Shown: positions 34,481-45,863 of the stretch, piece after piece
Numbering within the stretch: position 1 is the stretch's first letter
Layout of the letters: each line of letters starts with the position of its first letter
Translations under genes and position numbers: made by a program
Notes under the pieces: model-generated
What the model saw: the letters and a program-made list of their open reading frames with translations, nothing else
The model's database searches: none
Told to the model about the DNA's origin: nothing
Origin: Dendrophyllia cribrosa
Taxonomy: Eukaryota; Cnidaria; Anthozoa; Scleractinia; Dendrophylliidae
Direction of reading: 5' to 3'
DNA: 64,000 nucleotides
Assembly (NCBI GenBank): GCA_024195265.1
Contig: JAJLRJ010000010.1
Location: 37,606,709 to 37,670,708 of the forward strand

Positions 34481-34652
34481 AGGCCCACTTCACCTTAAAT
34501 GCTGTGCGTGCCGTGATCTCTTTCTGTGCTGAATTTCGTGTAAATTCATGCTTGAATGCATGCAACCAATCAGATCATGAATATGAACAATGAAGCATTT
34601 CAAAACAAAAACAAACGACCGCAACGTCTTTTGGGTGAAGGTGGGCCTTTAA
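34477..34652. mobile_element. TTAA MITE 'AGGCCCACCTTCACC', locus copy 1
   Basis: It shares its left TTAA with the right TTAA of the preceding element. Ends are AGGCCCAC(C)TTCACC / GGTGAAGGTGGGCCT; this copy has lost one C in the left end relative to copy 2 (55746-55922). Confidence 0.75.
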
Positions 34653-35097
34653 AATGAAAATTACTTCGGTATTTTAACTTTATATCTATCCAAGGGTGAG
34701 GGGTAGGATGGCTTCGTAAGAAGGTTCAGAATTGTTTCCCGATGCGGCAAACAAGTATCATTTGAAACCAAACCCCTATCTCTTTATCCATTCAACGACA
34801 CGCACCGCGCTCTATGTTTTCCCGCGCTTTAGGCAGCTTGGGAATATCACCAATTCTTATAATTCAGCTTTTTCCGTGGGCCTTTTTCGGCTTGTTTGGG
34901 CCTGGAATTTACCTTGACACCTGACCCTCTTAACCGCCGGAGCCTGAGCACCAGTTGTAACTGGTCCTCGTGCTGAGGGGCCCCCGGCCACTCTAGAGAC
35001 GATAATGGTGATAAAAACAACATACACTTTATTTTACAACGCTAGCCACTACAACTATATACAATTACAACTATATACACTACAACTATATACTATG
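34653..35097. other. Intergenic stretch, no gene seen
   Basis: Nothing coding is supported. A short ACAACTATATAC direct repeat (three to four copies) lies at about 35050-35095, and a hairpin CCAGTTGTAACTGG at about 34952. Confidence 0.4.
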
Positions 35098-35291
35098 TAG
35101 ACTACGAGCAGTCCCTCTTTCCCAGCTTTGTCCGTCGAGCGAGAAACGAGAAAAAAAAAAAAACATTGGCGAGCGGAAACCCTCAGTTTTCGCGCGGCCA
35201 TTTTCCACTCGCCAAAGTTTTTTCGTTTCTCGGCGCCAGTAGTTTCTCGATAGACGGACTAAGCTGGGAAAAAGGGACTGCTCGTTGTCTA
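35098..35291. mobile_element. MITE 'TAGACTACGAGCAGTCCCT', locus copy 1
   Basis: Left TAGACTACGAGCAGTCCCT and right AGGGACTGCTCGTTGTCTA-like ends are inverted, followed by CTTTCCCAGCTT(T/A)GTCCGTC. It contains an A run of 13-14. Copy 2: 56369-56560; an old remnant is at about 3992. Confidence 0.75.
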
Positions 35292-35305
35292 ATAATGGTG
35301 ATGAT

Positions 35306-35835
35306 ATAGTTGAATCTCGATTTAACGAAGTGCCAAGGGACTGGGGAAATTGGTTCGTTATATCGAGGGTTCGTTATATCGAAAACCTCGTTAAAACGAA
35401 TTTGAGGAAAAACAACCAAAATGTTCGTTATATCGAGGTATAGTTAATAATTGTTTTGTAACGGTGTTACGTATTTCCGGATCTTAACAAATAACATTTG
35501 CACTTTAATGCTGTATGAAGCTACAGCACACTGTAAATATAACTATGGTACTGGAAAACTGTACATGTTTATATACCTTTGCCCTATAGCACACACCATT
35601 GCCTGTTGGTCTGTTCCGCATTCAGCTTTTGTCGCGCGTTGACATTTATTCGTTATATCGGGGTAGATTTTACGTTTGGGCTACCGGATTGTGTTCTTTA
35701 TGACGAGAATTTCGTTATATCGAAGTTCTGTTCCATACATTTTACTTGTAATTTTGCCGGGCTGAAGAATATCATTCGTTATGCCTAGGACTTCGTTATA
35801 TAAAGGTTCGGTAAATCGAGGTTCCACTGCAGTAC
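35306..35835. mobile_element. MITE with TTCGTTATATCGAGG repeats, locus copy 1
   Basis: The ends AATCTCGATTTAACGAAG and TCGGTAAATCGAGGTTCCAC are inverted. TTCGTTATATCGA recurs at least six times, mostly near the ends. Small open frames inside are not genes. Copy 2 occupies the equivalent place at about 56575-57104. Confidence 0.7.
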
Positions 35836-36658
35836 CGATATACAAAGCAGGACCTCGCGCGGACAAAAATTGCATTTCTCTTGTAGCACATTATGAATGC
35901 AATGAATAAGTAGCGGAAAGAGAAATGATTTCCTTATGGACGAGGGAGGTCCTGGGTTTTGGTATGTAAATATATATATGATAATTAGGTTGTTTAAAAG
36001 TTATGCGTAACGAATATTTAGTCATTGTGGTTCTGGCACCTTTGTATCGATATCTTCAACGTAATCGAGCTTAAAATTTTTTGTATATGTGCCAGTCACA
36101 TTTCGCAGGTAATCGCTGCCATACTTTATCCTTGGAGTGCATTGACATTCATGAAGCGGATATTTACATGTGTACAGCCGTACTGTATTATACTAGGGTT
36201 TGTTATGTTTGTTAATAAATGGACGATTTTGGGGCCAGAACCCAACCACCGCAATGTGCTGTTGTTGTTTGCTGTTTTAAGTATCCGAGGACATTAAGGA
36301 ACGTAAGAGATATTGAGAACGCCTACCTACGACGCTTAACACTGATATATAATAGAGTGCGTGGTAATTACTAGCGAGAATCAATATTTATTAATATATC
36401 AACAGTTTAAACGGATTTATCCACCAGGGATTGACTTAAAACCTTTTTCACAAAACAACTCTAACATCTTCCAAACAAATAAAATACACATACAGAGCTC
36501 TGAAACAAGTGGACATGCAGTGCCAGACTGACTATCCGTGCCGAGAGTGTCTCTGAATCTGTATAGGTTCTTTCTTCTTATTGTAAAAAATAAGCACGAT
36601 TTATATACAACCGTCTAGTAAATACATTATCATAGGACTTCATCAGGTACATTTAACT
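35836..36658. other. Intergenic stretch, no gene seen
   Basis: A 90-codon plus-strand frame (36025-36297) has no recognisable features. The remainder is AT-rich with no repeat structure noticed. Confidence 0.35.
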
Positions 36659-36917
36659 GACAACTATTCACCGGGCGAAGTTGAGGTAAATATCCACCAC
36701 TGGCCACCGACACTGAGGTGAATAGTTGTTTAAGTACATACTAAAACAGTGAGATAATATAGCACGAAAATGATGATTTTAAACTCATTTATTTCTGTCA
36801 ACGATTATAATTTTCGCGCGCAAATTGCTTGGAGGCGAATAGCACTTGCTATCCCGAGTTTCAGTAGCCAATTCAATCAGAGCGCGCCAACAACTCTATC
36901 CACTGTTTTAGTATATA
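36659..36917. mobile_element. Two adjacent small inverted-repeat elements, locus copy 1
   Basis: ACAACTATTCACC / GGTGAATAGTTGT bounds a hairpin element at about 36660-36730. TACATACTAAAACAGTG / CACTGTTTTAGTATATA bounds a second at 36735-36917. Copy 2: 57929-57999 and 58004-58186. Confidence 0.6.
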
Positions 36918-37011
36918 CTAAAATACACTATATATGGCTACATAGATACATCTTTACCCTTTGCCTCTGGCAAATAGTGAAACATTCATGCAACTGAAAC
37001 ATTAAATCATA

Positions 37012-38055
37012 CAATGTTTGTTCCAACTTTTGAGTCATGGATGAAATCATGAAGTGTGACCATTCAAATATTGAGCAGAACTTCCCTGTGGTGCTGTTCA
37101 TTATGTTGTACAGAGTGGTTCTTACTCTTGAGTCTGTGGATGAAATCCTACAGTGTGACCATTCATATGAAAGCTACTGAGCAGTACTATCCTGTGGTAC
37201 TGTTTTTTATGCCGTACAAGGTCGTTCTAACTTTTAAGTCTGTGGATGAAATCCTAAAGTGTGATAATTCAAATGAAAGCTATTGAGCAGTACTTTCCTG
37301 TGGTATTGTTTGTTATGCTGTACAAGGTGGTTCTAACTTTTATATCTGTGGATGAAATCCTGAAGTGTGATCATTCAAATGAAAGCTATTGAGCATTACT
37401 TTCCTGTGGTATTGTTTGTTATGCTGTACAAGGTGGTTCTAACTTTTAAGTCTGTGGATGAAATCCTAAAGTGTGATCATTCAAATGAAAGCTATTGAGC
37501 AGTACTTTCCTGTGGTGCTGTTTATTATGCTGTACAAGGTGGTTTTAACTTTTGAGTCTGTGGATGAAATCCTAAAGTGTGATCATTCAAATGAAAGCTA
37601 TTGAGCAGTACTTTCCTGTGGTGCTGTTTATTATTCTGTACAAGGTGGTTCTACCTTTTAAGTCTGTGGATGAAATCCTAAAGTGTGATCATTCAAATGA
37701 AAGCTATTGAGCAGTACTTTCCTGTGGTGCTGTTTATTATGCTGTACAAGGTGGTTCTAACTTTTGAGTCTGTGGATGAAATCCTAAAGTGTCGGACCAT
37801 TCAAATGAAAGCTATTGGGCAGTTCTTTCCTGTGGTACTGTTTATTATGCTGTACAAGGTGGTTCTAACTTTTAAGTCTGTGGATAAAATCCTACAGTGT
37901 AACCATTCAAATGAAAGCTACTGAGCAGTACTTCTCTGTGGTGTTGTTTATTATGTTGTACAAAGTCGCTCTAACTTTTGAGTCTTTGTTAAAAAAAAAC
38001 TTAAAATGGGACAATTTAAATGAAAACTAATGTGCAGTACTTTCCTAACTTTGAT
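37012..38055 (+). repeat. Tandem array, 106-bp units, locus copy 1
   Basis: TCTGTGGATGAAATCC recurs at 37239, 37345, 37451, 37557, 37663 and 37769 with a constant 106-base step; the next is 108 bases on. About nine units in all, the outer ones more diverged. The core is the same as in the 88-bp arrays on the other strand, with about 18 extra bases (TTTATTATGCTGTACAAGG region). Open frames here repeat every unit and are not genes. Copy 2: 58281-59324. Confidence 0.93.
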
Positions 38056-38150
38056 TCTGTAGAGATAATAATCATATAAAGTGAAAGGAATACTTTCCTT
38101 TGGGTCCGTAAGGAAATATTTAGCACATTTTACTAAAGGTAAAGGTAAAC

Positions 38151-38984
38151 TTAATACAGTGCAGTGTTTTTTGGCAAGATCTTTTTCGCTGACAGCATTT
38201 CATAATAAGGCATGCACTCTTCCACAACGGCAGCTACATTCGTCGGAAGATCCTCGACATCGAAAGCAGCGCACGGACGACTCCTATTTTTCTTGACCCT
38301 CGCCTTGAACCCGGAGCTCTTCAATGCATCTTCATGCCAGCCGGCCCAGACATCCCACTCTGGCACAGGTCCTGGCTCCCAGGAGGTCATGTTCTCTTCA
38401 TACTCCAATCCAACTGCTTCACAGTAGCTTTGCAGGATTTCATTGGGATAATCCAACAAATCGTCTGCATCCACGATAATGGGGTTCCTGTGGATGTGCC
38501 TCTCGATGAATTCATATAGCTCCACCATCTGGCGAAATCCCGCTTCTGCGGGATCGAAGTAATCCCATCCAGTGAGCTTCGGGTTCGTAGATGCTTTGTA
38601 GAGGGAATAAACCGCTTTTAACGGATGTCGGATGAGGAATGTGTGCTGAAAGTTCTTGAAACCCTCTTCTGTGAAAATGTGGAACTTGTTTTCCACGCAG
38701 TATGCCATCTCCTTGGAGAAAAGGAAGTCTTTACCATCGTACTCTTTCTGTAGCAATTTACTTATCGAACGGTATGTCGCTTGGTGGTTTGTTTCCTGAG
38801 ACGCGTATCTTGGGCTTTGTCTCTCCGGACCGAAATAAAAGGCTGCTGAGTACGGCTCGTGTAAAATTTTTGAGTTCTTAAGAGTCATGATTGATCTCTC
38901 AAACGCCGTTGAAACGCAGCGCGGTGCTGTCCAAAGAAGAACGCGACTTTTGGACATCTTGTGAACACCAATCGTACAAACCAA
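38151..38984 (-). CDS. Sulfotransferase-fold P-loop protein, single exon, locus copy 1
   Basis: A 277-residue protein of the sulfotransferase-like P-loop family, often annotated in invertebrates as a 'branched-chain amino acid aminotransferase-like' or sulfotransferase family protein. The expected role is transfer of sulfate from PAPS, but no substrate can be inferred. Near the N-terminus, VLLWTAPRCVSTAFERSI (15-32) matches the 5'-phosphosulfate loop; FLIRHPLKAVYSLYKAS (116-132) matches the 3'-phosphate motif with R119 and S127. There is no signal peptide or clear membrane segment. The start may be M1 or M10; M10 lies closer to the P-loop. A TATA-like box lies about 195 bases upstream. The gene is intronless in this window. 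The protein is identical to that of copy 2, with three silent differences. Confidence 0.88.
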   Translation of the reverse strand: MVCTIGVHKMSKSRVLLWTAPRCVSTAFERSIMTLKNSKILHEPYSAAFYFGPERQSPRYASQETNHQATYRSISKLLQKEYDGKDFLFSKEMAYCVENKFHIFTEEGFKNFQHTFLIRHPLKAVYSLYKASTNPKLTGWDYFDPAEAGFRQMVELYEFIERHIHRNPIIVDADDLLDYPNEILQSYCEAVGLEYEENMTSWEPGPVPEWDVWAGWHEDALKSSGFKARVKKNRSRPCAAFDVEDLPTNVAAVVEECMPYYEMLSAKKILPKNTALY

Positions 38985-39178
38985 TTTGCTGAAAACTTGA
39001 TAATGTTAATAGGCTAGGAACTCGCTCGTCTGTGAATACTTAACAACCGTGTTTTAGTCTGTCAAAACGTTTTGTTGCTACTACTCGCTTTGGCTTTCAA
39101 TCTCCAGCAGACTACTTGGTCGTCGTGTTAATGTTCTTACTAGCGGTTCGTACTGACATGGGCGTTTCCGCGCCGCGG

Positions 39179-39188
39179 CTTATATAGG
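39179..39188 (-). promoter_or_regulatory. Candidate TATA box of the sulfotransferase-like gene, locus copy 1
   Basis: CCTATATAAG on the minus strand, followed by a GC-rich stretch (CCGCGGCGCGG). It lies about 195 bases upstream of the first ATG, leaving room for a 5' leader of about 160 bases. Same in copy 2 at 60448-60457. Confidence 0.5.
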
Positions 39189-39189
39189 A

Positions 39190-41205
39190 TTGTTTTCCAC
39201 TGCTTGCATTCACAGTTGACAAAGGTGCGAAATATTCTGATCTCCCCACGCATTGGCAAGTTGACTGGTACACCCCACAAACAGGTGTACGTATGACGAG
39301 GGGATTTTCTTTCTTTGGAAAAAAAAAAACAATGAAGCACAAATCTCTCAAAGACAATCCCAGCGGAAGAATCAAAGTAAAGTACGTTAAAACCATTTAA
39401 AATACGCATTTTTAAAGCCCTTACTCGATCGACTAATAATAGCTTGTATACACTTTAAGTTAAATGAGTAATCGAGGCCAATTTTTGCAATTCAAACTCT
39501 GCGTCAACGCAGTGAATTGCGGTATTAAAAGTGTATTCATAGCGAGTGTTATCTCACTTTGTGGACAACAGACCATCTGCCCTTTGACGTCACGTATCAA
39601 TTCCTTCTTTTTTTAGTATTTTTTAAATCGAGAAATACTTCAAAGCGAATATATTTTCACGATTTTTGACCCAATGATGACAACGAAACGTACATTTCTC
39701 AGAAATACTTCCTATACTTTGTTAAATATTGTTTAAACCTTGAAAGTTACAAATCCGATCATCGCGAACTGATTCTTTTCGTGATATTTTCTGAGATTAA
39801 TTTGGCTGTGGGAAAACCACCATATGATCTTCAAAAGACAATTTGTTTATGTAATTAAACCTCACAAATGTAAAAGATGACGTATATTATGTTATCGGTG
39901 AAAAAATCCTTAATTCCAACAAGTCCTATGGCGTATGTACATTGTTTTGTTTTCGTAAACTTCACCAAGACAGCAGTAAAATGTAATTGTACAATATTAA
40001 CTTTTTGAAATATATTTTTAGCGTTAACAATTTTCTGAATCTCATGCCAATCGGGCGATCACTATCTTGAAAAATGATAAATAAAATAAAAAGAGAAACG
40101 AAACAAGAAAATGATAACGAAATTAAAATAAGAATTCGACATTAAATATCATTAGTCCTTACTTTACGCGGTTTAATTCACATTTACCTAAAGGTTACTG
40201 TCACTGATAACGTAAAATTGAGATAAAATGAGGACATCTCCCGCGAAGGACATTATAAAATCAATTCCAGGACGAATTGGAATTTTCAAATGTTGGTTTT
40301 TGAGGAGGGAGGAAATGACGAGAACCAACAATGGGCTGTAAAAGCAATAATGCAAGAATTAACAAGATTTCGTTATTCTTTTCTTTGAAATAACGACATT
40401 GTAGTTGAGCAAGCTAAGAGACAAATACGTAAAGAACAGTTCACCACGAACTGCTCGTTTGCCTAATAGTGCCCAAGTCAAACTAAAGTTTATTAAAAAA
40501 AAAGTACTGTTTTGTGGCCAAATTCATCCATAGAGTAAGGCAAAGATTGGAACGACTACAGTACATCACCTTTCTCGAAGTTTTAGATTTATTAAATCTG
40601 GGAGTAAAAGGCTGTTTACAAACCATAACTCGCAGCTACAAACTTGTTCATACTAGGGCGAAACATGTTCAGTCTGATCACGAATGAAATGTTTTTTTTT
40701 TTCTATGAAAAGTGTTCACATCAGGCGGCGCATTGCGCGAATCATGATCGAAACATGTTTATTCTGAGCATGATTGAAACTACCTCACGAGGTAGTTTCG
40801 ATCTAAGCCGGGCAGAAGAAACACGTTAGTGCAAATGTCGTCTCCTTGTTGAACGTTGCAATGCCCTTCGTTCCCGAAGGGCTTGACAAGTGAAATTTAA
40901 CCACAAATCTTGCAACAGCAAGTTTGAGCTCTATTTTATTTTTGGTTCATGTGTAATTATATAGATTTGATGCAAGCTTTATTATAATGTTTTATTACAA
41001 TACGCTTGTTGAAATTAGCAACCAATGTGAACAATGAAATTGCAAATATGTTTACGAGAAACGTGTTTCGTTGAAACATGTTTACTCTAAACGTGGGCTT
41101 GTCACCAGTTGCTATCCTTTTTAGCATGCCGGCAGACAGTGCTCTTAAAAATAGATTTTTATGCCCATAATTATGCTCGAACTTACTTATTGCGCTCGTA
41201 ATCTA
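39190..41205. other. Intergenic stretch with hairpins, locus copy 1
   Basis: No gene is supported. A perfect hairpin GAAACTACCT-CACG-AGGTAGTTTC is at about 40767-40790; another, GCCCTTCG-TTCC-CGAAGGGC, at about 40862-40881. Around them GAAACATGTT(T/C)A recurs three times (about 40661, 40751, 41076), which suggests one unidentified element at roughly 40655-41095. Confidence 0.45.
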
Positions 41206-41434
41206 TAGAGCCCTTTTCAATTGTGTCAAAAGTAATTTCGCGATTGCTTTGGTTTTGCATTGCCACGCTTTGTGATTGGTTAAAAAGTCTTGCGCCACTT
41301 TCCCAACCAATCAGAAGTAAGACCAATACCAATCATGACTTACTCGCACGCGTTTTCCCGCGCTTGGCTGCGGCGACATGTATTTGCTTCGAGCTCTGAT
41401 TGGTTCATTGGATTGTCTGTCACTGTTTTGATTG
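41206..41434. mobile_element. MITE 'TAGAGC', copy 3, left part (split by the Penelope insertion)
   Basis: TAGAGCCCTTTTCAATTGTG opens the same CCAAT-rich body as copies 1, 2 and 4. It ends at the target-site duplication 41422-41434. The right part resumes at 48780 and ends GAAAACCGCTCTA at 48834. Confidence 0.88.
41422..41434. repeat. Target-site duplication, left
   Basis: ACTGTTTTGATTG, identical to 48767-48779. The uninterrupted locus copy has the sequence once, at about 62689-62701. Confidence 0.95.
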
Positions 41435-41557
41435 AATGGGGTTAGTTTCTAGAGAAACTGTGGTGCTGCGTCGGTGGGGGGGATGAAACACGAGAATTTA
41501 GTTTTATCGACTGAGTCGATAAGGTAAATTGACCACCGTAAAAAGATTCAAATAGCT

Positions 41558-41585
41558 GACGTTTCGAGCGCTAGCCCTTCGTCGG
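41558..41585 (-). ncRNA. Hammerhead-like motif in 3' repeat of Penelope copy A
   Basis: On the minus strand: CCGACGA, A, stem GGGC/GCTC with loop TAGC, GAAA, CGTC. This fits a hammerhead core (CUGANGA with U4 replaced by C) and helix II. Minimal hammerheads in Penelope repeats are described in the literature and are thought to act as dimers. Identical motifs lie in B, C and D. Confidence 0.55.
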
Positions 41586-41683
41586 AGCGAATCAAGGAAT
41601 TGTGGGTAGTGTGTGGTTTTATATAGTAAGCGGTGGAGCTACGCTATTGGTGGAAATTTGGTGACGTGAAAAACAAATGTAGA

Positions 41684-44393
41684 TTAGTTGAATGAAAAGC
41701 GTTCGTTGATTCCGTGGGGTTTGAGAGTGCCGATTTGAAAGATGATTTTTTGTTCTAGGTTTTTACGGCTTTCTGTGTTACCCTGGTGTAGGGAAAGGCC
41801 GCAGATTGTCATGTGTTGTTTAGAATGGTTAGTAAGATTAAAATGGCGCGCGACTGGTTTGGATGCGTCTTTGTCATTTTTTTCAACGTCTCGGAGATGT
41901 TCACGAAAACGGTCGCCCAGTCTCCTCCCTGTTTCGCCAATGTATATCTTTTTGCAAAAAGTACATGTAATGCAGTAGATAACATTTACGGAGGTGCATG
42001 TAAAACGATCAGTGATTTTAATAGATCGTTTGGGTCCTGTTATTTTGTCCGCGTTGTGAATGAAAGGACAAGTGTTACATCGTGTGCGTGTGCATTTGAA
42101 AGTTCCCGGTACATCGTCAGATTTCAGTGCGCTCGTAACTAGAAAGTTGCCTATGTTTTTGTCACGTTTGAATGAAATTAGTGGGGGTTGTGAAAAAATT
42201 CTGCCAGTTTCGGGGTCGTTTTGGAGTAATTTGAAATTTTTTAAAATGATGCTTTTGACTGTGTTGTTGTGTGGGTGGAAAGTGAGGGTGAATGGAATTC
42301 TCTCGTTCTCTTCCTTCTGTGGCGTTTGTAGTGCTGACTGTCTGTCGATCTGTTGTGCACGTTGTTGGCCCGTATTAACAACAGAGTCAGGGTACCCACG
42401 TTTCTTGAAAAACTGGCACATTTCTTCTGATTTGTTGGAAAAATCAGAGTCATCACTACATAGACGTCGAAGTCTGAGAAATTGAGAATACGGAATGGCG
42501 TTTTTAACGTGCGATGGATGTGAGGATGAATGTAACAGATAACTGTGGGAATCTGTAGGTTTGTAGTGCACACTTGTGGATAAACTGTTACCGTTGATTG
42601 AAATATTAATGTCAAGAAAAGCGACTGAGGTTTCGGAAATTTCCCAGGTATATTTTAGAGCTGGATGAAAAGTATTGACAGAAGTTATGAATTGATTAAG
42701 TTCCTCTTTACTGGAAGAGGTAGCGCCAATGCAATCATCGATGTAGCGGCCGTAGAGTTCGGGTTTGGTTCCGTGGTACTGATTAAAAAATTTGTCTTCG
42801 ATGTGGCCTACAAAAAGGTTAGCGTAGCTTGGTCCCATTTTGGTGCCCATGGCGACTCCATTTACTTGTTTGTAGTAGTTTTGGGAAAATGAAAAACAGT
42901 TAAGTGTCAAAACTAATTCGGCTAAGCGGAGCAGTGTTTCTGAGCTTGGGTTTTGAATGGAGCGCTGGTCGAAAAAATATTTTAGTGCTTGAAGTCCTTC
43001 GTCATTGGGGATGACGGTATATAAAGAGGTAATGTCCATAGTGAAAATTAATTTGTTTTCGCTGGCAAAACTGAAATCCCGGAAAATTTCGAGTGCGTGA
43101 TTGGTGTCCTTAATGTACGAGGGTAGTGATTTGACAATGGGGGCCATGATTTTGTCTAAATAGCTAGAAATTAGTTCGGTAGGACAGCTACAAGCGGAAA
43201 CAATGGTCGGCCCGGATTGTTTGGTTTATGAATTTTAGGTTTGAAATAAACGCGTGAGGTTCTAGGAGTAGTGATGATGAGATTGTTGGCGGTAACTGGT
43301 AATTGTTGTTTAGTAATGAGGTCTTGGATAGTTTCTTTGACAATTTTTTGGTTGGTAGAAGTGAGATCTTTATCAACTTTGGCATAGAAAGCGGTGTCAG
43401 AAAGTTGCCGAAAAGCCTCTTGTCGGTAAAGGTCGGTCCGCCAAACAACTACCGCCCCGCCTTTGTCGGCCGCTTTGATAACAATGTCGCGTCGTTTGCT
43501 AAGACTTTTGAGCGCTGCCCATTCTCCTGTTGAAAGGTTGGAAATTTTGGTGTGGCGGTTAAATTTAAGTTTTTGGACATCGTGACGACATTTTTGACGA
43601 AAAAATCTAGAGAAGAAAACTGGCCCTCTGGGGGAGTCCATTTTGATTTGCGAACGTTGAGTGTTTCAAAAACATCTTTTTCCGAGGTGTTAGAATTGTC
43701 TTCTTTGTCGTGGAAAAAAGCTCTTAATTGCACGCGGCGAAGGAATTTTTCAACATCGTGTTTGACTGAAAATTCGTCGGTTTGTTTCGCTATAGGAACA
43801 AAGTTTAAACCTTTACTAAGAACGGACCTCTCTGGGTTAGAAAGCGGCAAATTTTCCGGAATGGTAACGACGCCATTGTGACTATCGAATGAATGGTCGC
43901 CGGATAATTGAGGACCTATTAACTGTTCAAGTTTTTGGGTCTTGATTTGGTTAAGGCTGTTGAACAGTTTAGCATTGAGTTCTTGAATTTTAGCGCGAAT
44001 TGATTGTACTAAGACAGCTGGACAAATTTTGGAAAGTTCGGAACGGTATTGGATAATTTCCTTTTCGAGATTGTTACGTTTAAGGCACATAGCTCTGATA
44101 GTGATCCTCATAATATTACGCGAGAAAGAATTTTGGGCATGGTGAATTTCGTGGAAATATTGTTGATTGGAATCAGAGAATGTAGAAGCGTGAAAATTTG
44201 AACGAAACCCTTTAGGAATGACTTTGGATTGGAGGCAACGGCCGATGAAATTGATGTGACTACAGAACCTAGTTTTGGTAAAGATGTGAGTGGCTAAACG
44301 AAAGGCTAAATTAGTGGAAATGGGGGGAAAAGGAATAAGATAACTTACGATTTCCTGGCGTAGCTCCTTGGTGAGTGTCTTGAGGTTAGGCAT
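41684..44393 (-). pseudogene. Penelope-like RT/GIY-YIG protein, copy A, two frameshifts
   Basis: Same protein as the intact copy D (903 residues), from MPNLKTLTKELRQEIV to the C-terminal HGINERFSFN, but broken twice. At 43591-43595 a run of T is five long against six in D. At 43205-43206 GG replaces GGG. Both are single-base losses in homopolymers, leaving three overlapping frames (43449-44393, 43171-43641 and 41684-43147). The RT catalytic YIDD and GIY-YIG regions are otherwise intact. The losses may be real decay or base-calling errors. Confidence 0.9.
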
Positions 44394-44604
44394 CGTTGTC
44401 TTCGGTTCGTTCGGTGAGAAAGCTGTTGAGTAAGAAATATTGATGTAAAAAGTTAATGGTCGCAGCGAATAAACAACAAATGAATGGGGTTAGTTTCTAG
44501 AGAAACTGTGGTGTTGCGTCGGTGGGGGGATGAAACACGAGAATTTAGTTTTATCGACTGAGTCGATAAGGTAAATTGACCACCGTAAAAAGATTCAAAT
44601 AGCT

Positions 44605-44632
44605 GACGTTTCGAGCGCTAGCCCTTCGTCGG
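44605..44632 (-). ncRNA. Hammerhead-like motif in Penelope partial copy B
   Basis: Same CCGACGA / GGGC-TAGC-GCTC / GAAACGTC arrangement as in copy A, minus strand. Confidence 0.55.
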
Positions 44633-44730
44633 AGCGAATCAAGGAATTGTGGGTAGTGTGTGGTTTTATATAGTAAGCGGTGGAGCTACGCTATTGGTGG
44701 AAATTTGGTGACGTGAAAAACAAATGTAGA

Positions 44731-45070
44731 TTAGTTGAATGAAAAGCGTTCGTTGATTCCGTGGGGTTTGAGAGTGCCGATTTGAAAGATGATTTTTTGT
44801 TCTAGGTTTTTACGGCTTTCTGTGTTACTCTGGTGTAGGGAAAGGCCGCAGATTGTCATGTGTTGTTTAGAATGGTTAGTAAGATTAAAATGGCGCGCGA
44901 CTGGTTTGGATGCGTCTTTGTCATTTTTTTCAACGTCTCGGAGATGTTCACGAAAACGGTCGCCCAGTCTCCTCCCTGTTTCGCCAATGTATATCTTTTT
45001 GCAAAAAGTACATGTAATGCAGTAGATAACATTTACGGAGGTGCATGTAAAACGATCAGTGATTTTAATA
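44731..45070 (-). pseudogene. Penelope GIY-YIG C-terminal fragment, copy B
   Basis: The frame KITDRFTCTSVNVIYC to the normal stop: the last third of the endonuclease region including CxxCxxC and KIYIGETG. It is 5'-truncated at the head-to-head junction, so it is a remnant that forms the upstream terminal repeat for copy A. The reading frame runs on into copy C sequence at its start, which is an artefact of the junction. Confidence 0.88.
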
Positions 45071-45526
45071 GTTACGAGCGCACTGAAATCTGACGATGTA
45101 CCGGGAACTTTCAAATGCACACGCACACGATGTAACACTTGTCCTTTCATTCACAACGCGGACAAAATAACAGGACCCAAACGATCTATTAAAATCACTG
45201 ATCGTTTTACATGCACCTCCGTAAATGTTATCTACTGCATTACATGTACTTTTTGCAAAAAGATATACATTGGCGAAACAGGGAGGAGACTGGGCGACCG
45301 TTTTCGTGAACATCTCCGAGACGTTGAAAAAAATGACAAAGACGCATCCAAACCAGTCGCGCGCCATTTTAATCTTACTAACCATTCTAAACAACACATG
45401 ACAATCTGCGGCCTTTCCCTACACCAGGGTAACACAGAAAGCCGTAAAAACCTAGAACAAAAAATCATCTTTCAAATCGGCACTCTCAAACCCCACGGAA
45501 TCAACGAACGCTTTTCATTCAACTAA
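45071..45526 (+). pseudogene. Penelope GIY-YIG C-terminal fragment, copy C
   Basis: The frame VTSALKSDDVPGTFKC through the CxxCxxC and GIY-YIG region to the normal stop. It matches D from about residue 753 on and is about 120 bases longer at its 5' end than copy B. It serves as the upstream terminal repeat of copy D. Confidence 0.88.
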
Positions 45527-45624
45527 TCTACATTTGTTTTTCACGTCACCAAATTTCCACCAATAGCGTAGCTCCACCGCTTACTATATAAAACCACACA
45601 CTACCCACAATTCCTTGATTCGCT

Positions 45625-45652
45625 CCGACGAAGGGCTAGCGCTCGAAACGTC
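45625..45652 (+). ncRNA. Hammerhead-like motif in Penelope partial copy C
   Basis: CCGACGA / A / GGGC-TAGC-GCTC / GAAACGTC. It lies about 210 bases upstream of the start codon of the intact copy D, so a transcript of D beginning in this repeat would carry it in the 5' leader. Confidence 0.55.
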
Positions 45653-45863
45653 AGCTATTTGAATCTTTTTACGGTGGTCAATTTACCTTATCGACTCAGT
45701 CGATAAAACTAAATTCTCGTGTTTCATCCCCCCACCGACGCAACACCACAGTTTCTCTAGAAACTAACCCCATTCATTTGTTGTTTATTCGCTGCGACCA
45801 TTAACTTTTTACATCAATATTTCTTACTCAACAGCTTTCTCACCGAACGAACCGAAGACAACG

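Noticed and set aside
37685..37924. Repeating 76-79 codon frames in the 106-bp arrays
   Set aside because: They recur because the DNA unit repeats, not because a protein is conserved. The unit length is not a multiple of three (106), so the frame changes each unit.
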